Below are positions 19,276 to 28,947 of a stretch of 53,514 nucleotides of DNA, one piece after another. Where the stretch lies: the NCBI RefSeq assembly GCF_003838195.1, contig NZ_RCBY01000025.1:1-53514 (forward strand), written 5' to 3'. Each line of letters starts with the position of its first letter. Position 1 is the stretch's first letter. Under the pieces are notes generated by a model. That model had not been told where the DNA came from. It made no database searches and was given only the letters and a program-made list of their open reading frames with translations. Both the position numbers and the translations under genes were made by a program. The stretch is from Okeania hirsuta (GTDB taxonomy: Bacteria > Cyanobacteriota > Cyanobacteriia > Cyanobacteriales > Microcoleaceae).

Positions 19276-20393
19276 GTTGTTCAGAAGAGGGTGATATCTT
19301 AGAAGCAAATAAGGATTTGGTAGGGACAGTTGTAGCAGTCCAAGCAAATTTTTACCAAGTTAAGCTCGATACAAAAAATGATTTGGTAAAAAAAACAACA
19401 GAAAATTTTACCCAACTCCTGTGTACCCGCAGATCGCGATTGAAGAAAATAGGCCAGAAAGTAATGGTCGGCGATCGCGTGGTGATAGAAGATCCTGACT
19501 GGGCAGGTGGACGAGGAGCTGTTGCTGAGGTTTTGCCAAGAACAACAGAACTAGACCGTCCTCCTGTAGCTAATGCAAACCAGGTAATGTTAGTGTTTGC
19601 TATGGCAGAACCAGATTTAGACCCTATTGCTTTAACAAGATTTTTAGTAAAGGCAGAGTCAACAGGTTTAGAGGTATGTTTATGTTTGAATAAGTGCGAT
19701 CTTGTCACACCAGAGCAAATAAAGAAATGGCGCAATAAAATTTCTCAGTGGGGTTACAATCCATTCTTTATTAGTGTGGAAACATATGCAGGTTTGGGGA
19801 TAGCAAAAGATAATTCGGTTTCTCTGTGGGAAAAACTGAAAAATAAAATTACCGTAATTTCTGGTCCTTCTGGAGTTGGGAAGTCAAGTTTAATTAACTA
19901 TTTGATTCCTCATGTTAATTTAAGAGTAGCTGCAGTATCAGGAAAGTTGTCACGGGGACGACATACTACTCGTCACGTTGAATTATTTGAGCTACCGACT
20001 GGGGGTTTATTGGCAGATACGCCTGGTTTTAATCAACCACAGTTAGAGTGCGAACCTTTGGAGTTAGGGTATTTGTTTCCAGAAGTGCGACAGTATTTAA
20101 CAGCAGGAAGTTGTCAATTTAGTGACTGTTTGCATCGGGATGAACCTAACTGTGTAGTCAGGGGTGATTGGGATAGGTATGAATATTATTTGATGTTTTT
20201 GGAGGAGGCGATCGCGCATCAAGAAGCTTTGCAACAAAAACCTGATGTTGAGTCAAACTGGAAGGCAAAAATAAAGTCAGGTGGCGAACAAAAGTTGGAA
20301 CCGAAGTTAGTTAGTAAAAAGTATCGCCGTTCTTCGAGAAGATTACAGCATCAGCAGTTACAAGATTTGTGCGAAGAATTCGATGAATTTTAG
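19272..20393 (+). CDS. rsgA: Ribosome small-subunit biogenesis GTPase RsgA
   Basis: Circularly permuted GTPase that checks late 30S maturation. An N-terminal OB-fold (about 15-90) ends near VGDRVVIEDPDWAGGRG. The GTPase motifs come in permuted order: G4 NKCD, then G1 GPSGVGKSS, then G3 DTPG. The C-terminal zinc domain has C...CLH...C (CQFSDCLHRDEPNC). A basic C-terminal tail (RRSSRRLQHQQ) could aid rRNA binding. ATG overlaps the preceding gene's TGA. Length 373 is normal. Two other possible Met codons are absent near the start, so this start is firm. Confidence 0.95.
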   Translation: MSCSEEGDILEANKDLVGTVVAVQANFYQVKLDTKNDLVKKTTENFTQLLCTRRSRLKKIGQKVMVGDRVVIEDPDWAGGRGAVAEVLPRTTELDRPPVANANQVMLVFAMAEPDLDPIALTRFLVKAESTGLEVCLCLNKCDLVTPEQIKKWRNKISQWGYNPFFISVETYAGLGIAKDNSVSLWEKLKNKITVISGPSGVGKSSLINYLIPHVNLRVAAVSGKLSRGRHTTRHVELFELPTGGLLADTPGFNQPQLECEPLELGYLFPEVRQYLTAGSCQFSDCLHRDEPNCVVRGDWDRYEYYLMFLEEAIAHQEALQQKPDVESNWKAKIKSGGEQKLEPKLVSKKYRRSSRRLQHQQLQDLCEEFDEF

Positions 20394-20399
20394 TAGCTT

Positions 20400-20599
20400 T
20401 GTAGGTTGGGTTGAACTTGGGAAACGCAACATCAATCTTAGGAATTCAATCTCACATCAATATGAGGAATGTTAGCGCAGTTTATGTGTAGAATAAACCC
20501 AGCATCAATCTCAGGAATAAAATCCCACATCAATATATTTTTGTTGGGTTGCGCGTTGGCGGAGCCTAGCGGCAGCTATATCGCTTAACCCAACCTACA
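20400..20599 (+). repeat. 200-bp MITE with 13-bp perfect terminal inverted repeats
   Basis: TGTAGGTTGGGTT at 20400-20412 is mirrored by AACCCAACCTACA at 20587-20599. The interior contains two related ATCAATCT(C/T)AGGAAT...CACATCAATAT segments. The GTAGGTTGGGTT tip is widespread in cyanobacterial genomes. No open frame, so non-autonomous. It directly follows rsgA and may end its transcript. Confidence 0.8.
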
Positions 20600-20666
20600 G
20601 TATTATAATTAATGGCGTTGGTAAATTAGGGTATAATGTTTTCCAAAACCTTATAGGTGAACTTGA

Positions 20667-20850
20667 ATGCAATGTCCTGAATGCCAATCAACTCACGTTA
20701 ACAAAAATGGAAAAAACAAAGGAAAACAGAATTACATCTGTGTTGATTGTCGAAGACAGTTTTTAGACTGTTATCAAACACAAAGAAGCTCCAAAAGATG
20801 AGCTAAAACATGAATATCTAACTATGTACGTTAATGGTATGGGTTTGTAG
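20667..20850 (+). pseudogene. Truncated, frameshifted transposase N-terminus (IS1-like)
   Basis: ATG 20667 opens MQCPECQSTHVNKNGKNKGK, then YICVDCRRQFLDCYQ, a four-Cys zinc finger typical of the DNA-binding start of IS1-like transposases. It stops at 20801. In another frame the next bases read ELKHEYLTMYVNGMGL, which fits the following conserved MYVNGMG segment of that family, so there is a frameshift near 20798. The frame ends where the F1 element begins at 20854. Catalytic residues are absent. Confidence 0.7.
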
Positions 20851-20853
20851 GTT

Positions 20854-20981
20854 ATATCATGTCCGGATAATTAGTTATAAAAAAAAGTTTCTCTTTACTT
20901 CTTCTTTCTTCCCTCCTGAATCCTGAATCCTGACTCCTGACTCCTTCGTCGTTTATTTAACTGTTCAACCGGACATGATAT
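20854..20981 (+). repeat. F1 MITE, copy inside the IS remnant
   Basis: 128 bp with perfect 13-bp ends, ATATCATGTCCGG and CCGGACATGATAT. The left interior GATAATTAGTTATAAAAAA and right interior CTCCTTCGTCGTTTATTTAACTG match the copy at 42724-42854. Non-coding. Confidence 0.85.
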
Positions 20982-21140
20982 TACTCTAAGTCTGAAATTA
21001 TGCTGGGAGATGAGAGTGAAATTATTAATTCACGCTTCTTAAATTCAGAGATATTCCTGTACCATTCACTCAAAAACTTCTAACTGTTTAGCGCACGCAT
21101 TCTTTCCTCATCATACCTTCATTTACCAACGCCGTATTTC

Positions 21141-21251
21141 GGCGTTGGTAAATTACAGGATGAAATTTGTAGGGGCAATCCCCCAATGATTAACTGAGGT
21201 GGGTTACAGAGCGCTACCCCAAAATATAAATCATCCCATCAATTACCAACG
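21141..21251 (+). repeat. 111-bp MITE sharing the IS remnant's ends
   Basis: GGCGTTGGTAAATTA at the left and TTACCAACGC at the right, the same tips as the adjacent IS remnant at 20614-21133. With the neighbouring end it forms a perfect hairpin TACCAACGCCG / CGGCGTTGGTA (21124-21150). It is most simply an internal-deletion derivative mobilised by the same transposase. Confidence 0.7.
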
Positions 21252-21400
21252 CTGAATAATATACAATCACTGGCTAATAATCGCTCAAAACATTATTGAA
21301 TCCTAATAATTACTTAATCATTGAAATCTTGCATAACTATAGAATTTTTTTTCAAAATTGTATAATATCATCAAAAATTACTTCACTTTTGACCAAAACA

Positions 21401-24394
21401 TTATACTGGCTGTGTAATCGGAATTTCCATGACAAACTCTGCTCCCTCATCAGGGGTAGAAATACAACTCAACTTTCCCTTGTGTTTTTCCACAATAATT
21501 TGATAACTAATAGACAAACCTAAACCAGTACCTTTCCCTGCCGGTTTAGTAGTAAAAAATCGCTCAAATAAATGCTTCTTAACTTCCTCATCCATACCTA
21601 AACCATTATCTATAATCTTCACTATAACTTTGTCTGATATAGCTTCTGTTTTAATTTTAATAGTAGGAGTTTTATCTTGGCAATTATCATTTTCAAAAGC
21701 CTCTTCTAAAGCATCAATAGCATTACCAATTAAATTCATAAATACCTGATTTATCATACCAACATAACATTCTACTAAAGGCAATTCTCCATACTCCTTA
21801 TGAACTTTAATTTCAGGTTTTTTTCCACGCCCTTTAAAACGATTTTGGAGAATTACTAAAGTACCATTAATACCATCATGAAAACTCATCAGAGTTTTTT
21901 TCACGTCATCTTTACGAGAGAAATTACGCAGAGAACTCACAATATCACTAATTCTTTCTGTCCCTATTTGCATTGCTGATATTACCTTGGGCAAATCATG
22001 CCTCATAAAATCTAGATCTATCTCCTCAAATTCTTGTTTAATGTAATCTGGTGGATCGGAACAATATTCTTCATAAAGATTTAGTAAATTCATCATGTCT
22101 TGAACATAATGATTCAAATGGACTATATTTCCATAAACAGAAGTTATAGGATTCTTAATTTCGTGAGCAATTCCTGCTATTAATTCACCCAAGCTAGACA
22201 TCTTTTCACTATTAGTTAAAGTCGTCTCCGCTTCATTCAGTTCTTGCAAAGTATTTTCTAATTTTCGCTTTTGTTTTCTTAACTCATTTCGAGATTGCTT
22301 TAGTGCTGCTTCTGCATTTTTACTCTCAGTAATATCTGTAATAAAACCTTCTAAAGCTATTAATTTTCCTGACTCCGAAAATACTCCTATTCCCTGTTCC
22401 CAAACCCATTTAATTTTTCCAGTTTTAGTAGTAATTCGATAAACTACTTGATAATGCTTATTTTCCTGTACAGCAAACCGTATAGCATTCCATAAACGTT
22501 GTCGATCTTCTCGATGAATTAATTGTGATAAAAATATTTTCTGTGAACCAAAAAAATCTTTGACTCGGTAACCAGTTAATGAATAGCAACCTTCACTTAC
22601 AAATTCCACACTTCGATGTAGATCGTTGCAAAAACGATAGGCCATGCCTGGCAAATTACTCACTAAAGTAGCTAATTTTCTTTGACTTTCATATAAAGCT
22701 TTTTCTGCATGTTTGCGTTCAGTAATATCTGTAATAACTGTTAACAAACAAAGTTCATTACCAATATCAATAATCTCTGCAGACAACAACCATACTCTAA
22801 TTGCACCAGATTTAACTCTGAACTCGTATTCCTGATTTTTCACAACTCCTTGCTGTTGTAAGTTCTGTATAAATTCAGTTCTTGCTTCTGGATATACCCA
22901 TATTTTCAACTCTTGTGCAGTCAAACCGATTATTTCTTCACGGCAATAACCCATTATCTTCAAAAAACCATCATTTACTTCGATAAACCGCCCATTCTCA
23001 AAAGTAGTAATACTGATCGGGTTGGGACTACAACGAAATGCTTTTGAGAACTTTTCCTCCGATAATCGTAACTTTGCTTCTACTTGTTGACGTTCAGATA
23101 TCTCTTTCTGTAATCGCTCAACTACTTCCTGTAGTTCAATTGTTCGTTTTTCTACCCGCTTTTCTAACTCCTCATTTGCCTGCTTTAGTGTTTTTTCTTT
23201 TAACACCCGATTGCTAATATCTAAAACTACTGCTTGCCAACCATCTCTACCATCAAACTTCATAGAAGTTAAGAAAACTTCTGCCGGAAATTCAGAACCA
23301 TCTAAACGTTTATATCGCCAATTAAAACGACTTATGCCTCTGTGTAATGCTATTTCTAAATAACGTTGAAATTTCGTACTTGAATTTTCTTTTCCAGGCT
23401 GTTTTAGAGGGCTGAATTGCCAAGGAAGTTTTCCACACAAATCTGATTTATTACTACAGCAAAATAATTTTAAGGCAGCAGAGTTACAATCAATAAAGCC
23501 TAGTTCATTTATGAATAAAACCGCATCTTGAGTAGATTCATATAAATCGCGAAACTTTTTTTCTGAAGCTTGTATAGTAGCAATTAATCCTGTTTGGATA
23601 GCTCTAGCTTGTTTACTTTCAGTAATATCTCTTGTTACTTGAGAAAAACCCCGTAATTGTTCGTTATTATCATACAAAGCTGTGGTAATTACACTAGTCC
23701 ATAATTGCGTTTTATCTTGCCTCAAACAGATATTTTCTCTCACAAATTTACCTTTTTCTTGAGCAATTTTTAATTCTTTCTCTGGTAGGTGATTTTTAAT
23801 ATCTTTTTGAGTATAAAAAGTCGATAAATGTCTACCAATAACTTGCTCGGATTGATATTTATAAATACGCTCTGCTCCAGAATTCCAGCTAACTATATAT
23901 CCGTCAGCATCCAACATAAATAAGGCATAATCTTGAACACTTTCTATTAATAATCTTTGTCTTTCTTCGTTTTCTTGCAAAGCAACTTCTGTCTGTTTAC
24001 GTCTGGTAATATCTTCAACAAATCCTTCATAATATAAAAAATTTTTCTGGCGATCACGAACTACCCAGGCATTTTCAGCAATCCAAATTATTGTACCATC
24101 TCTGCGATAAATCTGGGATTCAAATTCGGAAACTTCTCCTTTTTCTCGTAAAATATCAACAAATTCGTCACGTCGCTGAGAATCTACATAAAGTTGATTT
24201 TTAATATCTGCCAATGCAGCAATCATTTCTGTAGAAGAGTCATAACCATAGATGCGAGCTAGTGTAGCATTAGCACTAATGTAGGTTCCTTCAAGTGTTG
24301 TTTGGTAAATTCCTACAACTTTATTCTCAAATATACTGTGATATTTATCTTCCATTTGCTGTAATGTCTCTTGGCTTTTCTGAAGATTAATCAT
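21401..24394 (-). CDS. Multi-PAS sensor histidine kinase
   Basis: 997 residues, no membrane segment, so probably cytoplasmic. About five PAS/PAC units can be counted from their repeated ends (VEDITRRKQ, VTRDITESKQ, VLDISNRV, ITDITERKH, ITDITESKN). A coiled coil (KRVEKRTIELQEVVERLQ) separates the third and fourth, and another precedes the kinase. The kinase core has the phospho-acceptor His in IAHEIKNPI, the N box NLIGNAIDALEEA, G1 DNGLGM, F box FERFFTT and G2 GKGTGLGLSI. No receiver domain follows and no response regulator gene is adjacent, so the partner is elsewhere. The signal is unknown. GGGAAA upstream of the ATG is a plausible ribosome site. Confidence 0.93.
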   Translation of the reverse strand: MINLQKSQETLQQMEDKYHSIFENKVVGIYQTTLEGTYISANATLARIYGYDSSTEMIAALADIKNQLYVDSQRRDEFVDILREKGEVSEFESQIYRRDGTIIWIAENAWVVRDRQKNFLYYEGFVEDITRRKQTEVALQENEERQRLLIESVQDYALFMLDADGYIVSWNSGAERIYKYQSEQVIGRHLSTFYTQKDIKNHLPEKELKIAQEKGKFVRENICLRQDKTQLWTSVITTALYDNNEQLRGFSQVTRDITESKQARAIQTGLIATIQASEKKFRDLYESTQDAVLFINELGFIDCNSAALKLFCCSNKSDLCGKLPWQFSPLKQPGKENSSTKFQRYLEIALHRGISRFNWRYKRLDGSEFPAEVFLTSMKFDGRDGWQAVVLDISNRVLKEKTLKQANEELEKRVEKRTIELQEVVERLQKEISERQQVEAKLRLSEEKFSKAFRCSPNPISITTFENGRFIEVNDGFLKIMGYCREEIIGLTAQELKIWVYPEARTEFIQNLQQQGVVKNQEYEFRVKSGAIRVWLLSAEIIDIGNELCLLTVITDITERKHAEKALYESQRKLATLVSNLPGMAYRFCNDLHRSVEFVSEGCYSLTGYRVKDFFGSQKIFLSQLIHREDRQRLWNAIRFAVQENKHYQVVYRITTKTGKIKWVWEQGIGVFSESGKLIALEGFITDITESKNAEAALKQSRNELRKQKRKLENTLQELNEAETTLTNSEKMSSLGELIAGIAHEIKNPITSVYGNIVHLNHYVQDMMNLLNLYEEYCSDPPDYIKQEFEEIDLDFMRHDLPKVISAMQIGTERISDIVSSLRNFSRKDDVKKTLMSFHDGINGTLVILQNRFKGRGKKPEIKVHKEYGELPLVECYVGMINQVFMNLIGNAIDALEEAFENDNCQDKTPTIKIKTEAISDKVIVKIIDNGLGMDEEVKKHLFERFFTTKPAGKGTGLGLSISYQIIVEKHKGKLSCISTPDEGAEFVMEIPITQPV

Positions 24395-24703
24395 TCAAAT
24401 TTCCCGTTCCAGATTGATAATTGTATGTAACTATTTTTACCTACTGAAGAAGTTTATTATTGAATTAATGTACCCTTTTAGTTATTATATATCTTGACAT
24501 ATTTATAACTTTTTGGCTTAAATATGCGACCATTATCTTAAAAATAAAATTACTGTAGAGAAAGTTGGAAATAAATGTATTTGACTTTTGACTTTTTTTT
24601 GTAGACTTATGCTTGATTGTGGAAAATATTCTTTTCAAAGATACATATACAAGATAAACATAAGATAATTAGATAGTGGAAAAATGTATATTTACTTTTA
24701 GAT
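24395..24703. other. Divergent intergenic region, kinase / trpD
   Basis: 309 bp of AT-rich sequence, including a TTGACTTTTGACTTTTTTTT tract near 24580. It must hold promoters for both genes. I see no clear -35/-10 pair and no leader-peptide-like Trp codon run, so trp attenuation is not supported. Confidence 0.4.
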
Positions 24704-25804
24704 ATGACTGGTTCTATTGCTCAAAACCAACAAGGTATATCAATGATTAACTCTTCTACTAATGAATGGCCGAGTTTATTACAGCAGTTACTTGATGGCC
24801 AATCTTTATCTTCATCTCAAGCATCGAATTTAATGCAAGGATGGCTGCAAGAAGAAATTCCACCTGTTCTATCAGGAGCAATTTTAGCTGCCCTGCAAGC
24901 TAAAGGTGTATCTGCAGAAGAATTAGCAGGTATGGCAAAAGTATTACAGTCTTTATCCTTAACAAAAGAAGATGGCGATCGCTCTACTCCCATCACCAAC
25001 TCCAAATATCCAGTTATTGATACTTGCGGTACTGGTGGAGACGGAGCTTCAACATTCAATATTTCTACTGCGGTTGCCTTTGTCGTAGCTGCGGCCGGAG
25101 TGCCAGTAGCTAAACATGGAAACCGTTCTGCTTCTGGTAAAGTTGGTTCTGCTGATGTATTGGAAGCATTGGGAATACGTTTGAGCGCTCCCACGGAAAA
25201 AGTAATATCCGCAGTATCTGAGGTGGGAGTAACTTTCTTGTTTGCACCAGGTTGGCATCCCGCAATGAAATCTGTAGTTCCTCTACGTCGTACTTTAAAA
25301 GTACGAACTGTATTTAATCTTTTAGGTCCTTTAGTTAACCCTTTGCGTCCTCAAGGTCAAGTCATCGGAGTATTTAATTCTAACTTAGTAGAAACTATAG
25401 CTCAAGCTTTAGGAATATTGGAGTTAAAATCGGCGATCGTTCTCCACGGTAGAGAAAAACTAGATGAAGCTGGTTTGGGCGATATTACCGACTTAGCTAT
25501 TTTATCTAATGGAGAGGTACGAATGACAACCGTTAACCCCCAAGATTTAGGATTAAATTTGGCTCCCATAAGTGCCTTACAGGGTGGGGAGGTAGAAAAA
25601 AATGCTGAAATTTTACAGAATGTTCTCCAAGGTAAGGGGACTTCTGCACAGACAGATGTAGTCGCTTTGAATAGTTCTCTGGCACTACAGGTAGCAGGTG
25701 TTGTACCACTAGAAGCTCATGCAGAAGGTATTGCTAAAGCTAAAGATATTCTCGAGAGTGGAGCAGCTTGGTTGAAATTAGAGCAGTTAGTTAAATTCTT
25801 ATAA
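24704..25804 (+). CDS. trpD: Anthranilate phosphoribosyltransferase
   Basis: Joins anthranilate to PRPP, the second committed step of tryptophan synthesis. An N-terminal helical domain (about 18-85) is followed by the PRPP-binding Gly loop DTCGTGGDG (around 106-114), then [15 protein letters not shown], the anthranilate-site [19 protein letters not shown], and [10 protein letters not shown]-like [15 protein letters not shown]. Length 366 is slightly above the usual 345 because of about 15 extra N-terminal residues; the internal Met at MINSSTNEW could be the true start. It stands alone, not in a trp operon, as is usual in cyanobacteria. Confidence 0.95.
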   Translation: MTGSIAQNQQGISMINSSTNEWPSLLQQLLDGQSLSSSQASNLMQGWLQEEIPPVLSGAILAALQAKGVSAEELAGMAKVLQSLSLTKEDGDRSTPITNSKYPVIDTCGTGGDGASTFNISTAVAFVVAAAGVPVAKHGNRSASGKVGSADVLEALGIRLSAPTEKVISAVSEVGVTFLFAPGWHPAMKSVVPLRRTLKVRTVFNLLGPLVNPLRPQGQVIGVFNSNLVETIAQALGILELKSAIVLHGREKLDEAGLGDITDLAILSNGEVRMTTVNPQDLGLNLAPISALQGGEVEKNAEILQNVLQGKGTSAQTDVVALNSSLALQVAGVVPLEAHAEGIAKAKDILESGAAWLKLEQLVKFL

Positions 25805-26056
25805 ATCTGCAAAAACTTCTCCATCCGAAAAGCGTAGAAACCGGGTTGATTTTAAATACTTACCATACTAATATTTACCAGCCACAAACCAGGTTTCTAC
25901 ACTTAAAAAAAATCATAGCCCCCATCACCAACGCCCAGATATACTTAATTATTTACTCCTAGTTATTGACTCTTAATTGACGACCATGATTTTCTCCTAA
26001 ATCCTGACTCCTTATTCTATGAGCTTCACATAAAATTTTTTATAAATATGATGCTT

Positions 26057-26698
26057 CTAACTACTAGAACGTACCCGTAACTCTACTAATTTTTCTTTAA
26101 CTGTCATATCATAACTACCAAAAAAGTCTTGTCCCAGCAGTGGTATCTCTGCTTCAGGAGGTGCGATAACAACAGTAAATTGTTTGAACTCTAAACCTCC
26201 CGCAGAAATAGAACCAACTATTCCTGCTTGTACTTCTACTTCTCTACCATCAGCAACTTTTACAGTTCCCCGACCATAAGGTACTACTTTCAAAGAGTCT
26301 GCCATTTCCTGAGTAATAATGGTTTTACTAGCTCCAGTATCTAAAAGCATTTCGTATTTCTGATCCCCATTAAAAATAACTTCAACAATAGGAATACCTT
26401 CTGCACCATCTGTACGTTTAACAATTGGTATTTCATATAACCCTGCTGTTGTAGTTGAAGTTGATACCTCCTCTGGTAATTCTTCTGGAAACAGACGACA
26501 AACTGATATTGTTAAGTCCTTCCTATTTCCTGCTTCATCAAGCATAAAACATCCTGGATATTCTTGAGCGATCGCTGCAGTACAAATTAATGTAGTCACT
26601 AATATTGATGGTATTTGCCAAAAGATCGTTTTCACCTGTTGTTTGTGCTTAATTAGATTTCTATCAGTAGAATTGTAGAGTGAAGAATTTTCCATCAT
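26057..26698 (-). CDS. Secreted or periplasmic retropepsin-like aspartic protease
   Basis: 213 residues. An N-terminal signal or anchor segment reads IFWQIPSILVTTLICTAAIAQ (about 25-45), after which cleavage at AIAQ-E is plausible. The protease domain (about 95-210) has the catalytic LLDTGASKTIITQ motif, flap-like GRGTVKVADGREVEV and the LLGQDFFGSYDMTV end typical of clan AA retropepsin-like proteins, which work as dimers. Two Cys in the mature N-terminus (CFMLDEAGNRKDLTISVC) could form a disulfide. The substrate is unknown. It stands alone, convergent with trpD. Confidence 0.85.
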   Translation of the reverse strand: MMENSSLYNSTDRNLIKHKQQVKTIFWQIPSILVTTLICTAAIAQEYPGCFMLDEAGNRKDLTISVCRLFPEELPEEVSTSTTTAGLYEIPIVKRTDGAEGIPIVEVIFNGDQKYEMLLDTGASKTIITQEMADSLKVVPYGRGTVKVADGREVEVQAGIVGSISAGGLEFKQFTVVIAPPEAEIPLLGQDFFGSYDMTVKEKLVELRVRSSS

Positions 26699-26990
26699 AA
26701 TTAATTACTTTTTAAGAATTTCAATTATTTGTTTATTGTTAAGTTTTAAACTTTAAGCTAATTTTATCTTATTTAATTGATGAATGTAATCTGTACTTGT
26801 GACTACTACATTTTTCGTAAACCTAATATATTCTCAATGACCTAAGTAAATATTCTGACCTAATATTTAAAGAAGCAGTCAGCAGAATCATTAGGATCAT
26901 TTTTTTAATGTTTAGAATGGGATTTTAACCCAAGCTGTTAAAAGCTGATAGCTAGTTAAATTAAATACTAATTAATTGAGAGGAATTAAA

Positions 26991-28151
26991 ATGTCAATCT
27001 CACCTCAACCTGCTCTTCTGGTACTAGCAGATGGAACTTCTTACCGTGGCTTATCTTTTGGCGCTCCAGGAACTACCATTGGAGAAGTGGTATTTAACAC
27101 AGGAATGACTGGTTATCAGGAAGTTCTCACAGACCCAAGTTATCGTGGGCAAATTGTTACTTTTACCTACCCAGAATTGGGAAATACAGGAGTTAATCCT
27201 GAAGATGAAGAGTCCAATCAACCACAAATCAAAGGTGCGATCGCTCGTAATATTTGTCCACGTCCTAGTAACTGGCGCTCAACTCAATCTTTGTTAGAGT
27301 ATCTTCAAGAACATAAAATTCCTGGAATTTATGGTATTGATACCCGTGCTTTGACCAAAAAAATTCGGACTTTAGGAGCAATGAATGGGGCAATTTCTAC
27401 AGAAATTCTAGACCCAACTGAATTGCTACAAAAAGTTCAGTCTGCCCCTAGTATGGCAGGATTGAATTTAGTTCAGGGAGTAACAACTAAAGAAGTTTAT
27501 CAATGGTCTGAACCCACTAATGCAGCTTGGGAGTTTAATCCTTCTGTTTCTGGTTACAGTGGAGAAAAGTATACAGTAGTGGCCATTGACTTTGGAGTGA
27601 AAAAAAATATCCTACGACGTTTAGCTAGCTATGGTTGTCGAGTTGTAGTTGTTCCTGCTAATACGCCACCAGAAGAAATTCTCAAGCACAACCCAGATGG
27701 TATTTTCCTGTCCAACGGCCCAGGAGACCCCGCTGCTGTTAACGAAGGTATTGAGACTACTAAAGAGTTACTTAAATCATCTAAACCTGTTTTTGGTATT
27801 TGTATGGGACACCAAGTCCTCGGTCTTGCTTTAGGAGCCGACACTTTTAAATTAAAGTTTGGCCACCGTGGTCTCAATCAGCCAGCAGGTTTACAGCAAA
27901 AAGTGGAGATTACAAGTCAAAATCATGGATTTGCGATTCATCCAGATTCTTTAGCTACTGAGGTAGAAATTACACATCTTAACTTGAATGACCAAACTGT
28001 TGCCGGTTTACGACATAAATCTTTACCTTTGTTCTCAGTACAATACCACCCTGAAGCCAGCCCTGGTCCCCACGATGCTGATTACTTGTTTGAACGTTTT
28101 GTCCAGGTAATGCAAGATGAGCGCAGAGCTAAAGCCTCGAAATCAAAGTAG
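26991..28151 (+). CDS. carA: Carbamoyl phosphate synthase small (glutaminase) subunit
   Basis: Hydrolyses glutamine and channels ammonia to CarB for arginine and pyrimidine synthesis. The N-terminal CPSase domain (about 6-140) has [22 protein letters not shown] and [10 protein letters not shown]. The class I amidotransferase domain has the nucleophile Cys in [15 protein letters not shown] and the His-Glu pair in [17 protein letters not shown]. Start taken at ATG 26991, preceded by GAGAGG; a TTG five codons earlier is not needed. 386 residues, normal. carB is not adjacent, common in cyanobacteria. Confidence 0.96.
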   Translation: MSISPQPALLVLADGTSYRGLSFGAPGTTIGEVVFNTGMTGYQEVLTDPSYRGQIVTFTYPELGNTGVNPEDEESNQPQIKGAIARNICPRPSNWRSTQSLLEYLQEHKIPGIYGIDTRALTKKIRTLGAMNGAISTEILDPTELLQKVQSAPSMAGLNLVQGVTTKEVYQWSEPTNAAWEFNPSVSGYSGEKYTVVAIDFGVKKNILRRLASYGCRVVVVPANTPPEEILKHNPDGIFLSNGPGDPAAVNEGIETTKELLKSSKPVFGICMGHQVLGLALGADTFKLKFGHRGLNQPAGLQQKVEITSQNHGFAIHPDSLATEVEITHLNLNDQTVAGLRHKSLPLFSVQYHPEASPGPHDADYLFERFVQVMQDERRAKASKSK

Positions 28152-28242
28152 GATTTTGCCTGCAAATTTTGTGTATTCCTTACTTAAATTGTACAATTTT
28201 TTTTTGCATCATTTGTCTTTCAAAATAAGTTATCTTTAGGAG

Positions 28243-28271
28243 TAGACAAATTTTACATAAAAAAGTATAAT
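28243..28271 (+). promoter_or_regulatory. Candidate sigma-70 promoter for the STAS gene
   Basis: TAGACA (28243-28248), 17 bp, TATAAT (28266-28271). It lies 40 bp upstream of the proposed start and fits the E. coli-type consensus. No experimental support. Confidence 0.45.
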
Positions 28272-28299
28272 TGACATTCGACTTATGCAAAATCAAGCT

Positions 28300-28305
28300 A
28301 GGAGG
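28300..28305 (+). promoter_or_regulatory. Strong ribosome binding site that decides an ATT start
   Basis: AGGAGG at 28300-28305 lies 5 nt before ATT at 28311. An in-frame TAG at 28299-28301 blocks any earlier start, and no ATG, GTG or TTG occurs in frame before 28479. Confidence 0.65.
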
Positions 28306-28310
28306 GTGTT

Positions 28311-28688
28311 ATTCCTGAGCCTAAGCCATTAGCCCTGACTGTTAGCCTGAGATGCACTCATGAAGAGAGGAATAACTACCAGCTATTCCGCCTAACAGGG
28401 TTACTAGATGCCTTTTCAGAAGGTACTTTTAACAAAACGCTGAAGACAAAAATCGATCAAGGGCCAAAAAACATTATTTTGGATTTGTCCAAAATAGACT
28501 TTGTTGATAGCTCTGGGTTAGGAGCACTCGTACAACTGGTAAAGCATACCAAACAATATGAAGAAGGTACGTTGCAAATAGTTTCCAATGCCCGTGTCAA
28601 TCAAACTGTTAAATTGGTTCGTTTAGAGAAATTTTTGTCTTTACGCTCTTCATTAGATGAAGCTATAGAGAATGTCAAGATCTCTTGA
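28311..28688 (+). CDS. STAS-domain anti-sigma factor antagonist-like protein (ATT start)
   Basis: 125 residues, reading (M/I)PEPKPLALTVSLRCTHEERN, a beta-rich start, then the STAS core IILDLSKIDFVDSSGLGALV with the regulatory Ser in VDSSG (the residue phosphorylated in SpoIIAA/RsbV relatives), then LQIVSNARVNQTVKLVRLEKF. Truncating to the first standard start (TTG 28479) would remove the first half of the STAS fold, so I use ATT 28311 with its AGGAGG. It probably takes part in partner-switching control of a sigma factor or other regulator; no kinase or phosphatase partner is adjacent. Confidence 0.8.
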   Translation: MPEPKPLALTVSLRCTHEERNNYQLFRLTGLLDAFSEGTFNKTLKTKIDQGPKNIILDLSKIDFVDSSGLGALVQLVKHTKQYEEGTLQIVSNARVNQTVKLVRLEKFLSLRSSLDEAIENVKIS

Positions 28689-28734
28689 CAAGGCCAGGCA
28701 ATGACCGACTGTTTAATATAGCTATAGATGCTAT

Positions 28735-28766
28735 CTCCCGTCAAAAATCAAAGGGCGAGACGGGAG
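28735..28766 (+). terminator. Hairpin downstream of the STAS gene
   Basis: CTCCCGTC (28735-28742) and GACGGGAG (28759-28766) pair perfectly over a 16-nt loop, 47 bp after the stop. No T-run follows, so it is either a weak terminator or a stabilising 3' structure. The flanking GACCGACTG and TTGGTCAAGCC could extend the fold. Confidence 0.35.
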
Positions 28767-28947
28767 TTGGTCAAGCCTGATTGAGATGGAAAAAACTAGA
28801 AAGATTGTGAAAACAAAATTTGGCCTGTCTTGTTAAATAGAAATTAAAACTTAAGTTAAGCAAAAATTTTTCTACGGGGATATTAGAAGAAGGACAATTA
28901 ATATTTTATCGAGTAGAAAAGCTGGTCTAACAAGGAGAACGATCGGT

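Larger units (their letters stand above)
20614..21133 (+). mobile_element. Remnant of an IS with a zinc-finger transposase
   Basis: GGCGTTGGTAAAT (20614-20626) and ATTTACCAACGCC (21121-21133) are perfect 13-bp inverted ends. Inside are the start of a transposase frame (20667-20850) and an F1 element (20854-20981) that interrupts it. Only about 520 bp remain, including the 128-bp guest, so most of the transposase is gone. The transposase start looks IS1-like; the assignment is tentative. Confidence 0.65.

Noticed and set aside
28689-28947. A small structured RNA after the STAS gene
   Set aside because: Only one simple hairpin is evident; no match to a known RNA family that I can recognise.
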